This document shows, piece after piece, positions 9,995-21,301 of a stretch of 64,000 bases of DNA. Under the pieces are notes generated by a model. That model saw only the letters and a program-made list of their open reading frames with translations, ran no database searches and was not told where the DNA came from. The stretch's first letter is position 1; each line of letters begins with the position of its first letter. The translations under genes were made by a program, and so were the position numbers. The stretch is from assembly GCA_905250025.1 (NCBI GenBank), contig CAJNOJ010000143.1, positions 62,001-126,000 on the forward strand. The letters are read 5' to 3'. This stretch comes from Adineta ricciae. Its lineage: Eukaryota; Rotifera; Eurotatoria; Adinetida; Adinetidae.

Positions 9995-12919
9995 ATGTAT
10001 TTGTTACCAACTGTTCTGTGTCTAGTTTTGCTAGGGATAAATAATGTTTCTAATGCACGGAAAACATCAGATAGTCAGTTTCTTCCGACGAAAATCCAGC
10101 CGTGTCATGTTCGTATACAACATATGGACGTCACTACACACTCGGATATTGTTATTGATACTCATACACCACACTTTTCATGGCAATTAGCTGACGAATA
10201 TTCTTTAAGTGGTGAACTAATTCGAAATATTCAACAAATAGGTTACCATATCCGAGTGTATAATACGATCACCGATCAGTTAGCTTGGGATAGTGGTTAT
10301 GTGTCATCTCCGCTATCATTGTATACTCAATATGCAGGTATTCCTTTTTCTTCTGATACACGTTACAATGTTTCCATTAAATACTATACAATCGAACGTG
10401 AAAGTCAATGGTATACAACACGATTTCGTACAACACTGTTTTCTCTAACAGATTGGACAGGTCAGTGGATCGGTAGTAATTATTTCAATATGAATCAATT
10501 ACGAACTGTTGTTGATCTTAAACCAATAAAAATTCAATCTGCTTCCGCTTTCATTAGTGGTGTTGGATTCTATCGGTTGTATATCGAAGGTCAATTGATT
10601 GATCCATCGCGTCGTTTAGATGTTGGTTGGACTACGTATCAGCAACGTACGCTCTATACTTCATACGATTTGACCAATATAATAAATACGACGAATGAAC
10701 GAATGGGCGTTGGCATCGTATTAGGACAAGGCTGGTACAATCAGCAACAATGGGCAATTTCACTCAATCCACATATTGCACTAGCTGAGCAGTATGGTCC
10801 ACCACGTGCATTGTTACAATTGAATATTCACTACGTTGATGGTACTAATCAATCAGTTGTTACCGATTCCTCATGGCTAGGTAGAGAAGGTGAACATCGG
10901 TTTGATTCAGTTTATATGGGTACAATGATGGATCTTCGAGCGACACTTGCGTGTTGGTCATGTGCTAATTTTAGTAATTTTTATGTAGCATGGTTGAATG
11001 CTTCTATACTATCGTCACCAGTCGATTTCACAGCTGGTGGTAAGTTTTCATTACAAATCATGGATCCGATTCGAATCGGTCCTGACGCACTTCATATTGC
11101 AACATCAGGCCAGTTTGGTCAACTGGATGGAGTTCAAGGTGCTAGTCTAACGGATGGCGGTGTTCTCAAACCTATTTCGCAGGACATGATCAATGGACAA
11201 GTTTTTGATCTTGGTCAAAATTTTGCTGGTTGGTGTAAAATATCGTCCTTGAATGCAAGTAAATCGACGATTATTCAAATGCGTTACGGTGAACTGCGAT
11301 ATTCACGTGGTATCAATGGTATTGATTTCGCAGGATTATATTATGAAAATTTGGATAGTATTGCCGTGATGGATACCGTTGTTCTGAATGGAACAGGGAA
11401 CGAAGCATTCGAGCCTCTGTTCACTTCTCATGGATTTCGTTATTTGTTAGTAAATGGCTACAATAAAATTACTAAAGATGACGTTGAATGTTACAATGCT
11501 CATAGCGAAACAACATTGATCGGCAATTTTAGTAGCAGCAGCATTGTTTTAAATCAAATTCAACATAACATTCTCTGGTCACAATTGAGCAATTCCATGT
11601 CTTTGCCTATGGGTTGTCCACAACGTAATGATCGAACAGGATGGTTAGGTGATGCAGGTCTCAGTGTTGATGCTGCCTTGTATAATTTTGATTATATCAA
11701 TTTTTATTTGAATTTTTTAACTATGATTGCTGATAATCAAACACCCGAAGGTGCTGTCAGTGATACCGTACCATTTATGACTGGTTTTCTTCCTGCTGAT
11801 CCTAATTGGGGTACGGCGTATGTAACTATTACGTGGTGCTTATATGAACACACAGGCGATATGAGTATATTGGATAGATATTACGTCGGTATTCAAAAAT
11901 GGATCGATTATTCAATCGGAGGATATAATAAAACTGGTTTAGCAAATATGTATTTTCATTTTGGAGATTGGGTACCGGTACAAAAAGTGAGTAACAATTC
12001 TTTGGTATCTTCATATGCTTTTCTGCGTGATGTATACACGTTTGTGAATATGAGCCAATTACTGAATCGTACGGAAAATATTGACAGATATTCGGCTTTT
12101 TATCAACAATTAACTGAAGAGTGGAACCGTGTTTTCTATAATGCAAGTGTAAATGGATATGTTGATGGCAGTCAAACAGCAAATATATTATCACTGGCTT
12201 CGCCTAGTGTTGTACCGAGTGCTCTTCGTGACACAGTTCTGAACTCTTTGATCACCAATCTGCAAAACACGGGCTATTTTACAGGTGGTATTATCAGCGT
12301 TGCGGCTTTGTACCCGCTGCTATCGAAAGAAGGATATCATGATTTAGCATTGAAACTTGCACTTTCGACCTCTTACCCATCGTATGGTTATATGTTTAAC
12401 AATCAGATACAAAATGCAACGACCACATGGGAGCAATGGAATAGTTTACCGAATGGTGCCAGGTCGTCTTTGAATCATCATATGTTCAATAGCATTGGAG
12501 GATGGTTCTATCGATATTTAGCAGGAATTGAATTGAATGCATTAAATACAATTACGATTCAGCCACGTATGACCTATGCAGCCGATCTTTTGAACTTTGT
12601 TGAAGCTGAAGTTGTTACAATAAGAGGATCCATTCAGGTGAAATGGAGGCGAACATCAAATGAGAGTATCCTTTTGACCGTCGTCATTCCAAACAACATG
12701 AATGCCGTTGTTCACTTGGACCCGTTGATTCGGAATGGACGTTGTATGAAATTAATGTGCGATGACAATGTTATTTGGATAGTTGAAAATCAAGTCAATC
12801 AACAAACTTGGTCAAAGAATGTACTTGGTGTTACTGATCTTATGGAAGATCCGGTAAAAGGTACTCTTTCAGTGAAAGTAGTATCTGGTGCGTATATGTT
12901 CATGGCAATTTGGAAATAA
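9995..12919 (+). CDS. Secreted alpha-L-rhamnosidase, GH78
   Basis: A single 974-residue exon. Residues 1-21 form a signal peptide (MYLLPTVLCLVLLGI), so the enzyme is secreted or lysosomal. The GH78 order is visible: N-terminal beta domain, the Bac_rhamnosid N domain around residues 180-310 (FISGVGFYRLYIEGQ, DVGWTTY), the catalytic (alpha/alpha)6 barrel around 490-850 with GCPQRNDRTGWLGDAG near residue 545 and WEQW followed by the SLNHHMF segment near 815, then a C-terminal beta domain. The motif usually read as D-E-R is N-D-R here, so the exact acid residue should be checked. The family removes terminal L-rhamnose from plant, algal or bacterial glycans. It is common in bacteria and fungi and rare in animals; the lack of introns over 2.9 kb supports horizontal acquisition. 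Confidence 0.92.
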   Translation: MYLLPTVLCLVLLGINNVSNARKTSDSQFLPTKIQPCHVRIQHMDVTTHSDIVIDTHTPHFSWQLADEYSLSGELIRNIQQIGYHIRVYNTITDQLAWDSGYVSSPLSLYTQYAGIPFSSDTRYNVSIKYYTIERESQWYTTRFRTTLFSLTDWTGQWIGSNYFNMNQLRTVVDLKPIKIQSASAFISGVGFYRLYIEGQLIDPSRRLDVGWTTYQQRTLYTSYDLTNIINTTNERMGVGIVLGQGWYNQQQWAISLNPHIALAEQYGPPRALLQLNIHYVDGTNQSVVTDSSWLGREGEHRFDSVYMGTMMDLRATLACWSCANFSNFYVAWLNASILSSPVDFTAGGKFSLQIMDPIRIGPDALHIATSGQFGQLDGVQGASLTDGGVLKPISQDMINGQVFDLGQNFAGWCKISSLNASKSTIIQMRYGELRYSRGINGIDFAGLYYENLDSIAVMDTVVLNGTGNEAFEPLFTSHGFRYLLVNGYNKITKDDVECYNAHSETTLIGNFSSSSIVLNQIQHNILWSQLSNSMSLPMGCPQRNDRTGWLGDAGLSVDAALYNFDYINFYLNFLTMIADNQTPEGAVSDTVPFMTGFLPADPNWGTAYVTITWCLYEHTGDMSILDRYYVGIQKWIDYSIGGYNKTGLANMYFHFGDWVPVQKVSNNSLVSSYAFLRDVYTFVNMSQLLNRTENIDRYSAFYQQLTEEWNRVFYNASVNGYVDGSQTANILSLASPSVVPSALRDTVLNSLITNLQNTGYFTGGIISVAALYPLLSKEGYHDLALKLALSTSYPSYGYMFNNQIQNATTTWEQWNSLPNGARSSLNHHMFNSIGGWFYRYLAGIELNALNTITIQPRMTYAADLLNFVEAEVVTIRGSIQVKWRRTSNESILLTVVIPNNMNAVVHLDPLIRNGRCMKLMCDDNVIWIVENQVNQQTWSKNVLGVTDLMEDPVKGTLSVKVVSGAYMFMAIWK

Positions 12920-13338
12920 AATTTGACGATAAGAACACTTTAAGAAAGAATACATTGTATGTCAGTGCTTTAGACACACTTTGTTGTTTCCTTTCGCATT
13001 TTCGACGATCAATAGACATTTTTAGCGTTATCAGAGACTTTCAATAGAAGAATTATCGTTTGATTATCGAATGTACTCAAAGTGTTGTAATAGTATTCAT
13101 AAAAAACTGTCTCGTTTTCAGTATTCACTGATCGACTAATTCATACCACAGAATTTTCAATTGCTCCAATACTTACACTTTTGTGTAACGAGCAAAAAAG
13201 GTATGGTCTTATAAGTTTAAACATCTTCAAGATTTGCTTATGCATTGTTCTGATAAGAACATTTTTACAATTAATTTATTAATACAAAATTAAGTGCTTT
13301 GAAGCACTACACGACGTGCCTCAAGTCACAAGGAAATG
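12920..13338. other. Intergenic between convergent genes
   Basis: AT-rich 3' flanks of the rhamnosidase and the next GPCR. Nothing recognisable. Confidence 0.5.
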
Positions 13339-14271
13339 TCATCTATATACAGGATATATACGATGTTGTTGTTGTCTGAATATTCTTGTGCGACATTCTT
13401 TAGTTGTAACAATATAGGCAAATGGTGTAGTCATATAAATAAAGTAAGGCATATAGTAGAGCCAAATATGTGAGATGTCGATGAGAAAATCCGGCACTAG
13501 GAATATTTGTACCAGACAGAGTATAGCTAAAGGGACTTGTGTAATAAGAAATACGATAGTGATACCAAGTAACTGGATAAGTAAGTTTGCTGTTTTACGC
13601 CATTGCAATCGTCGATTATTAAAACTTGATCGAAGCCAAAGTTTCTGCACAAAAATTCTTACTAGAAGAAGTAAGTTGACGATAATGAGGATCATTGCAG
13701 GCATGAGAACAATGAGAATCCAGTCCGCCATCGCTGTTACTGAATACATGTTAAAACATGGTCCCCCACATAGAAATCGCGTTCCATCGAACCAATTTTC
13801 AGTACACGGATGAGTAATCGTGATGATAACATACCAAAGAATAACGAAGCCATGGATGATTATGAGCGGTAAGTCACATCTGGTAAACGTACTTAATAAA
13901 CGATGACAGAATATTAGAAGATATCGATCAATAGACGCCCATGCCATCAACCAAGCTGAAATGCCCTGTAATGCATAGTTACCTGTGACCCAGTAAAAAC
14001 ACAATGATAAATTGTAGATATGGCCAGTTTTCAAGTAAGGCATGGTTATGGCTACGAGATCGTATGTAAGTTCAATAAAATCAACAATAATAATGGAGAT
14101 CATAACATGATTCGTACGATGACGTAGTTTATGCTTACATGCAATACATATCATGATATGAAGTGAACATAGAAGTGATGGTCCTAATGGAATTGCGAAG
14201 AGTATCAATTTAATAGTACGTGTGAGAGAAGTTTCGATACTATTTGTCGATGATGATGTTTCATTTGACAT
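13339..14271 (-). CDS. Rhodopsin-like GPCR, 310 aa
   Basis: Intronless 310-residue frame with a short Ser/Thr-rich extracellular N terminus carrying an N-E-T glycosylation site, then seven hydrophobic helices. Helix 3 ends in IDRYLL, an intact DRY-type G-protein contact, and helix 7 ends in TPFAYIVTTKEC before a short basic tail. The cysteine in LCFYW before helix 3 and cysteines in the second extracellular loop can form the conserved disulfide. It belongs to the rotifer expansion of peptide-type receptors. Ligand unknown. No break seen. Confidence 0.85.
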   Translation of the reverse strand: MSNETSSSTNSIETSLTRTIKLILFAIPLGPSLLCSLHIMICIACKHKLRHRTNHVMISIIIVDFIELTYDLVAITMPYLKTGHIYNLSLCFYWVTGNYALQGISAWLMAWASIDRYLLIFCHRLLSTFTRCDLPLIIIHGFVILWYVIITITHPCTENWFDGTRFLCGGPCFNMYSVTAMADWILIVLMPAMILIIVNLLLLVRIFVQKLWLRSSFNNRRLQWRKTANLLIQLLGITIVFLITQVPLAILCLVQIFLVPDFLIDISHIWLYYMPYFIYMTTPFAYIVTTKECRTRIFRQQQHRIYPVYR

Positions 14272-14759
14272 ACCTATTGCTGTCGAGTACGTTTTGTATT
14301 ATGATGGAAGTTTTCCAGAGAACACTCTGCTGTATAGACAATAAAATCTACTTTTTCTCTTCCATTAAATGTCAACTACTTAGTTCATTATAATTTTTTT
14401 ATGTCATATGACTAATTAATAGAATGTTCTACTTTAAAATAAAAAGTCCTTGTAATTGCATCTACTAATTTCGTCACTCAATATGGAAAATCTTTCGAAA
14501 TAAAAGATGCGATGAGGCATAAAATTTCACTTATCATCTCAATTAGCAGCCTATAGCTGACTAGTACTATTCCAAGTGCATTTTTCGCACATAAATCAAT
14601 AAAACTTATCTCTTTTATCCCAATAAACTCTATAGTACCTCGTTCTTGAGAAAAAAAAACAAAATCAACGTAGAAGTCATATGCAGTACATAAAACAAAC
14701 TGCTTATTTGTTTTTCTTATTTGAGTTCTACTTTTGCATGAAAGATTCCGTCCAATACA
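14272..14759. other. Intergenic, no gene seen
   Basis: AT-rich flank between two minus-strand genes. No exon or repeat recognised. Confidence 0.5.
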
Positions 14760-16205
14760 TTAAACTTGTTCGATACCCATCACCTTGATTGGTACCTTCT
14801 GAGGATACTCTCCTTCCAACCAAGAAAAGTATAACATCTCATCACCGATCAATATTGGACATTGAGGACTAATTGATTTTGTATCGGCAAGTTTCAAATC
14901 TATGCGCTTGATCACTTTACCCGTATCCATATTGAGAGCAGTAATAAAATAAAAATATTTTTGTTTTTGATAAAACGGTGAGCCTGATACGATGTAAATA
15001 ACACGACGTTTACGATTCATTGAGACACAAAATGATATTAAATTGTATGTTTTTATTTCACTCGCTGTTGCCAACGATGTCGTCCATAAAGTTTTCCCTT
15101 GTTTATCAATGGCGAATGCCAAAGGTATGCTGGCCATATAAACCGTGCCATTTTCATCCATAGTAGGCGCTGTTATCATATCATTGTTGAGGATAGATGA
15201 AGGTGCCTTCCATGTCCAACGCGTTTTAATCTCGTGCGTTGAAACATCACTCGATGAAACAAAGAGTTTCCATGGCAAACTCGAACCATCTTGCCAAGGT
15301 CGGACTATAATTTCTTCCTGTGAATCCAAAACAAAGTCTATGCCAGATAAACCCGGTTGTGTGTTGTTATTGAATATTTTATGTCCATTGTAATCGAACT
15401 TCAACAGACGATCATCCCCGCCTAACCATAATATATCTCCCGTTTTCAAGTCACATCGATATTGTCCTTCCATACCAGCTCCAAAAACATGTCTATCGAT
15501 CCAAATCATCTCTAGGGTGTTTTTATCTAGCACAAGCGGTATCGATTCAAAATCATTGTCGCTCACTGCAGTAATCAAATGATTGTGATTCTCTTGTAAA
15601 GTCAATGGTGCATTCACATACATAAATAGATCGTAATTTTCAACACACTCTTGTGTAGGATGCGATGTTTGAGCATGGGTAACTCGACAAATCTTGGCGG
15701 TATAGATCGTATCACCTGACCAAGAGATGGTATAGTAGAGAACGCCTTGTCGATCGGATACGATATTGGAAACACCAATAGGATCCATTTCTGGGACTGT
15801 TTCGACAAATAAAGTCCATCGAACGTTTCCGTTCGGAGTTAAGCAAATAATCCAATCAGCTAAAAATACCAGATTTTCATCTCACTGAATGAAGATTTCA
15901 CAATTAGAAACATTCATACCTGGATGACCTCTTATTTGACTCTGAAAGAAATACATATCACCATTAATTCCAGCAGCAAAACCAAATTGAGTGGTGTCTT
16001 GTGATGTTAAATTGAATTCATATGTCCATGGAAGTTTAGAATAATTCGTCGGTAGACACGGTACTATGCGAAAAGTATTTTGAGGATTACCTTTACCCAT
16101 AGACCACAGTCCGTCCAGTTCGTTATTGGTCACTCGCGTAGCAAGAATATCAAGGCACTGATAGCAAAAACTATAAACTAGCAACCACACGCAATAATAT
16201 TTCAT
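14760..16205 (-). CDS. Secreted PQQ-like beta-propeller protein
   Basis: Two exons, 16205-15920 and 15859-14760, with a 59-bp intron (GTATGA...TTTTAG), give 461 residues. A signal peptide (MKYYCVWLLVYSFCY) is present. The rest is beta-rich with repeated blade-like units ending in W-x-T or similar (GDILWLGGD, GKTLWTTS, GTVYMASIP), the pattern of PQQ/WD-type propellers of the quinoprotein class, although no PQQ-binding residues can be assigned. N-x-S/T sites fit a secreted protein. Catalytic function is unproven; a binding or structural extracellular role is equally possible. Confidence 0.75.
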
Positions 16206-16774
16206 CTCGTAGGTTTAAAAAAGAAAGAAATTCATTACGCACGAAGAAAAGCCTTCTACTTTTTATCCAGATATTGAAGTATAAACCATCTGCTGATTTT
16301 CACACTATTAGATAAGGGCATACTCGTTTAACGAGAAGTATATATACTAAAATAATCTCTACATTAAAACAGATCATAATGCTTTATCGGTGGTATACAC
16401 TCAAACAATAGCTAATATCGATACAACAGTAGAATTATTACTCAGCACTGTCGTCAAATTCCATACGTGTATTTAATTATTTCGAAAGCACGACAACACT
16501 CAGTACGTATCTGATACTGATCAACAGTCCACAACAAAATTACACAAACAAGGATATATAAAAACTGCTCATTGAACTTTTCAGAAAGATAATTTCACAT
16601 CGTGTGCTTGTTTTGATCTTAATCGATGTGAGATAGTGAGAAATTGACATTTCTATTCACCTTTTATTAACATGCTTATGGATTAGTAGACACAGATATT
16701 CTACCTGATAAGCTACTCGTAATGATAACGAAAATGGCTCTAGAATATCAGTTTCTTGTTTCAGAACACAATTG
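16206..16774. other. Divergent intergenic region
   Basis: Lies between 5' ends of two genes on opposite strands. A good acceptor-like TTGTTTCAG ends just before the THI20-like start, so a further upstream exon of that gene cannot be excluded. Confidence 0.4.
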
Positions 16775-18464
16775 ATGTCGTGCCATCCATCAGATTCTCT
16801 TCCAACGATTTTGACGATTGCGGACTCCTATAGTGATTGTAGTGATGGAATACAAATCGATCTTCAAACTTTTACAGCATTATCAACGTTTGGCATGTTT
16901 GGTGAGTTCAACAGCTTTCTGTAGTTTCGACTGAGTGTTCATTTATATTTAATATAGTAACTACTGCATTGATACCGATGGAAAATTCGAATACTGATGC
17001 GATACAATCGGTACCTATCGAATTCATTTCGTCTCAATATCGTGCACTCGTCAATAGAACGAAGTTCACAGCTTTAAAAATCGGTATCCACACTCATTTG
17101 CCAATATCGAAAAGGATTCGTTCTTAACACCTCAAGTTTTAGGTACATTACATTCGTCGTCTCTGATTAATTGTGTCATACCATTACTTGTTGATGTACA
17201 AATACCTATTCTTGTTTTTGATCCGGTGGTAGTTAGTAACAATCTATCATCAGATACTCTTGATATTCTACGAACTCAACTTTTGCCAAAAATCAGATTA
17301 ATAACACCTACAATTGAAGAAGCAGCTGCTCTACTCCAGTGTGAAATTCATTCATTTGAAGGGATGAAAGCAGCTGCCCAAAATCTACATCACTTAGGTG
17401 CAAAATATGTTTTGATTAGAAACAACAATTTCGCAGGTCGTCCATCACAATTCACTGAAGACGGTAATAACAGAAGCAACTTTATTATGGATGTACTTTT
17501 CGACGGTATGAATTTCACTCCTTTCAAAAGTTTTCATTTTTCCGGTACTAACCGTGGTAAATACACTGCAGCTATTACTGCATTCTTAGCTAATGGTAGC
17601 GATATAAAGCAAGCGATAGAAGATGCTATTGCGTACACTGGTAATGTTTCAAAATACGTACAATCGGAGAGCGTAGTTGATGACAATTCAGTGCAGGAAG
17701 AAAATCCATACGAAATTGGAACACCGCATGGATCCTTGTCAAAGTCGTCATTCATTCAACTATTGAAAACACAATGTGCACAAGAATGGGTAAATGAATG
17801 TTCCTTCGTTTTGATCATTACTCTTTTTTTCCTATTGTAGTTCGATTATACTCACCATCGGTTTGTACAAGAGCTGGGTCGTGGTACTCTACCACAAGCA
17901 AGTTTTCAACATTATCTAATTCAAGATTATATATTTTTAACTCATTTTGCTCGATGCTACAGCTTAATCGCATACAAGTCCGATACTATGGATGAGATTA
18001 TGCTTGCAGCCAAGAACGTCTGCTTTATCGGATACGAAAGTAAACTTCATACTGCATACTGCGCTGAATGGGGTATTGATACTACGAAGTTAAACACGAT
18101 GAAAGAAGCACGCGCTAATTTAGCTTATACACGCTATACTCTTGACGTAGGCATGACTGGTGATTTGCTGGATCTTTATATTGCCCTTGCTCCTTGTTTA
18201 TTGGGTTATGGCGATATTGCACTAAGATTATTTGAAGATCCAACGACTGATCATCAGTCACCGTATTGGAAATGGATATCAAACTATGCTGCGAATGATT
18301 ATCAACAGTCATGTCGCCGAGGTGAACAATTAATTGAACGTCTCGCAATTGAATATGGCGTCTGGCATGCTCCTTGTCGCATGAAGAAACTTATTGATAT
18401 ATTTAGAACTGGGACGCAACTCGAAATTGGCTTTTGGGATATGGGTTTACATATGGAATGGTAG
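16775..18464 (+). CDS. ThiD-TenA fusion (THI20-like), kinase part degenerate
   Basis: Four exons, 16775-16901, 16958-17083, 17143-17789 and 17841-18464, give about 507 residues. Residues 1-295 match the hydroxymethylpyrimidine (phosphate) kinase ThiD fold, and residues 300-507 are a complete TENA/THI-4 domain (thiaminase II type, aminopyrimidine salvage). This fusion is known from fungal THI20/21. The kinase part looks damaged: the substrate loop usually reading GSDSSGGAGIQ is DSYSDCSDGIQ, and the anion-hole GTGC near the end is GTNR, losing the catalytic cysteine. The TenA part keeps a C-terminal W-D-M motif with the family glutamate nearby (EIGFWDMG). Probably acquired from fungi or bacteria and now acting mainly through TenA; both points are inference. 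Confidence 0.85.
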
Positions 18465-18658
18465 ATTAATTATCAAATTCATAAGAGTAATTTAATCTTC
18501 TTTGCGATTGTATTTCTAAGATAGTTTCTCGATATCTTTTATTGGGTAACTTACAATAAAAGTCATATTTTCAACTGAATTTTATTTATTCGTTATGCGA
18601 CTACTCATCAATGATGAATCTAATGCAAAATCAAAATACGTCTAAAAAAAACTGAAAG

Positions 18659-19612
18659 TTATATTAACGTATTTTTCCTAAACGAAGTAACACGTGAAAT
18701 TTTTCGGCAAAAAACAAGCCGAAATAGTGGACTCGTTAACATATTGACAGGAAATGATTTAGCAAAATTCATATAATAAATAGTCAGTGAAAGTTTATTC
18801 AAAACCATTTCAATTGTACGTCTCCAACTATCTTTCACTAAATTATATGTCCACATCTCATACAATAGAAATCCGCAACGAAAAGCTGTTAATAATACTC
18901 CTAATCCCACTTGTACCAAGATGATCATGATTAAATGTCGATCTATATTACGATGTATTCGCGATTTCTGTTTATTATAAAATAATTCCAAACGGTATCT
19001 TATTGATCGAATTCGTTTGAGAGTAGTCATAGTACAGCTGAACATGATTGTATATACGATAAATGGACTACTAAAGAATATCAAAATAGAAAGAAATTTG
19101 ACATAGAGACCATGCTGAGGTATACAATGATACTCTTGATGGGACGCATTATATTTTGAGTTTAGTTCAAAGAAGAAAAGTACGTGAGAGTAAAATATTA
19201 ATGTAAACAATAATGTGAACATCGCTACAGGCCGAGCAATGTGTACTTGACTAAAACCACGCCATTTTCGTGAACTCGATGTTGACCAACACCGATCAAT
19301 AGATGCAAGCACAAGAAAGAGAGTTGATAAGGACGGCAAAACCATGACTAAATACATTCGACATTTACAAAACAAAATAGAGCGACTAGGTAGCAAATAT
19401 CTATAATGGTCATTTATTAAACGCGTTATACCGCCAAAAAGTAGATAAATAAGATCAAATATAGTCGAACATAAAAGATAAAATGAACATGAACTATATC
19501 GTAACTGTTTCGATGTTAGTACTAACAGATTACAAAGACTACCGATCGTACCGCAGAAAATAGTTAATATCGATGTGTAAAATGTTATCCAGATGATAAT
19601 TTCATGGAGCAT
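18659..19612 (-). CDS. Rhodopsin-like GPCR, 317 aa
   Basis: Intronless frame with seven membrane helices. The helix 3 end reads ASIDRCW (DRC instead of DRY). The first of three consecutive minus-strand GPCR genes (this one, 20039-21070 and 21302-22300) that form a small cluster. The long third intracellular loop is basic, and the tail after helix 7 is short. Peptide-receptor type by overall layout; ligand unknown. No frameshift. Confidence 0.85.
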   Translation of the reverse strand: MLHEIIIWITFYTSILTIFCGTIGSLCNLLVLTSKQLRYSSCSFYLLCSTIFDLIYLLFGGITRLINDHYRYLLPSRSILFCKCRMYLVMVLPSLSTLFLVLASIDRCWSTSSSRKWRGFSQVHIARPVAMFTLLFTLIFYSHVLFFFELNSKYNASHQEYHCIPQHGLYVKFLSILIFFSSPFIVYTIMFSCTMTTLKRIRSIRYRLELFYNKQKSRIHRNIDRHLIMIILVQVGLGVLLTAFRCGFLLYEMWTYNLVKDSWRRTIEMVLNKLSLTIYYMNFAKSFPVNMLTSPLFRLVFCRKISRVTSFRKNTLI

Positions 19613-20038
19613 TTTGCAAGTGTATTCTTGTGGAGTGCAAGATTAATGATTAAAGAGTAGAAATAATTCTCGAATAGAATATATTCATCAATCTTCCAAG
19701 TACGTCATAGAATACTTACAAAATTAGAGAACACCAACGCCTGAAGATTACTAATTATCTCACATTCCAATGCTCTCTTTAAAATTGTGCGCTATGTAAT
19801 TCTCTACGGATTATGAGCATAACGCATCACGAGTGAAATTTCACTTTGTTGTTCAGAAAGTATGAACATACTTTACTGTAATTGTCATATAAAATCCACA
19901 ACATTCGGATGTTTCGAGAAACAATCCGTACTCTGATTATGTTAATTATTCGCGTGTCAAGGTTATATACATGACTGAAAATTTCCTTGATTAATGCGGA
20001 AAAAGAAAAGTTAGAATTTTTCTTTCTATATTTATTAA
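19613..20038. other. Intergenic within GPCR cluster
   Basis: AT-rich spacer of about 430 bases between two minus-strand receptors; it must contain the promoter of the 19612 gene. Nothing specific seen. Confidence 0.45.
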
Positions 20039-21070
20039 TCAAGTAAGGGATACAATTTGCCGTTCTACACAACCTTTTTCAAAAACTTCTGCTCTATTCT
20101 CATCTTCACGTACGATCACGATCGTTTTTCCCAATATTTTGTAAACCATTCGTTTTACTTCATTGCGAAAAGCTTTCGATACGATAATAAATATAACAAA
20201 GCTACAGCAAAATGGTACATGATGCAAAAACAAAAGGAAGTTTTCAACAAAACTCTCTATTGTTGACCTCAATGACGTCCGTGTTTGAGATTTGGTTGCT
20301 GCATCGTAAACATAATAGACATTTATGAAAATACTAAAACTGATATAAACAAGATCATGAACGAATAAACATCGAAGTAATTGAAAATCTTTTTTGTTCA
20401 TTGTTCGAAGTTGTTTGCGTAATTGCTGAGTTGGTATCACACGAATGTGGCGAACATTCTTAAATGCGAACATTGACAATACAATCATTGCCAAACAAAC
20501 CGCTGCGTTAATAACCAGTGACGAATAAGAGACAAAATTAAGATAATTCGCGTCAAAATAACACAGGTAAAAGCCGGGATATAGTCGAATGATGTTTCCT
20601 TTGATAAGAACGTGGACGAAGAAAATTGACCAAAAACTTGCATTGAAACTAATAGAAAAATATGCTAAACGTCGAGAACTGTACAGACGTGTGCTGGTAT
20701 CTTGGGATGAAATTAATAAACGATCAATTGAAGCGAGAATGAGAATTGTAGGGAAAAGCGTGGAAAACGTAAATCCGACATAGATATATAATTTACATAA
20801 AAGTGCACTAGAATTTTGCGCATTGATACCAAAGCCAGTGATGAATACGGTTGAAATCATATTAGAGTTAATATAACATGTGTTGGTGAGCAAACAAACG
20901 AGGAAATAGAATACACAAACATTCTTTTTCCAAGACTTTTTAAGAAAGATTATAGCAGTTAGGACGTTCCCAATATTACCTACTATACAAAGTATAGGAA
21001 CAATGTAACGGTAGATAAAGGTAGTTGTATTCTTGAGACTTGTTATGTAGTATTTTTCCGATGCACTCAT
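20039..21070 (-). CDS. Rhodopsin-like GPCR, about 343 aa
   Basis: Intronless seven-helix protein with an ASIDRLL helix 3 end, two cysteines around helix 3 and the second extracellular loop, and a tail of about 40 residues rich in charged residues. I chose the Met at 21070 because the extra upstream residues up to 21115 contain a TTACAG acceptor-like sequence and are hydrophobic without purpose; the longer start remains possible. Member of the local GPCR cluster. Ligand unknown. Confidence 0.83.
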   Translation of the reverse strand: MSASEKYYITSLKNTTTFIYRYIVPILCIVGNIGNVLTAIIFLKKSWKKNVCVFYFLVCLLTNTCYINSNMISTVFITGFGINAQNSSALLCKLYIYVGFTFSTLFPTILILASIDRLLISSQDTSTRLYSSRRLAYFSISFNASFWSIFFVHVLIKGNIIRLYPGFYLCYFDANYLNFVSYSSLVINAAVCLAMIVLSMFAFKNVRHIRVIPTQQLRKQLRTMNKKDFQLLRCLFVHDLVYISFSIFINVYYVYDAATKSQTRTSLRSTIESFVENFLLFLHHVPFCCSFVIFIIVSKAFRNEVKRMVYKILGKTIVIVREDENRAEVFEKGCVERQIVSLT

Positions 21071-21301
21071 CTTGGAGAAAACAGAGCAAATGATGAAAAA
21101 ATCCTGTAAGAACATTTTAAACTTAATTTAAAAAAAAAGATTCATCGCACTTGTTGTACAGCTTTTGACAAAAACGTCGAATACAGAAAAGTATTTTTAT
21201 CTACTGTGCTCTTGACATTCAATTGTGGATTACATATCAATGAGAACTATGATAAGAAACTGAGTGGAAGAATTCGATATTATTTTCTCTCCGAATGGAC
21301 T

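Noticed and set aside
11829-12194. 121-codon minus-strand frame inside the rhamnosidase
   Set aside because: Antisense shadow of a well-supported GH78 exon; no domain.
9995-12919. Bacterial contamination as source of the intronless rhamnosidase
   Set aside because: It lies between spliced animal-type genes and GPCRs in the same contig stretch, has no nearby N, and shares the AT-rich codon use of its neighbours.
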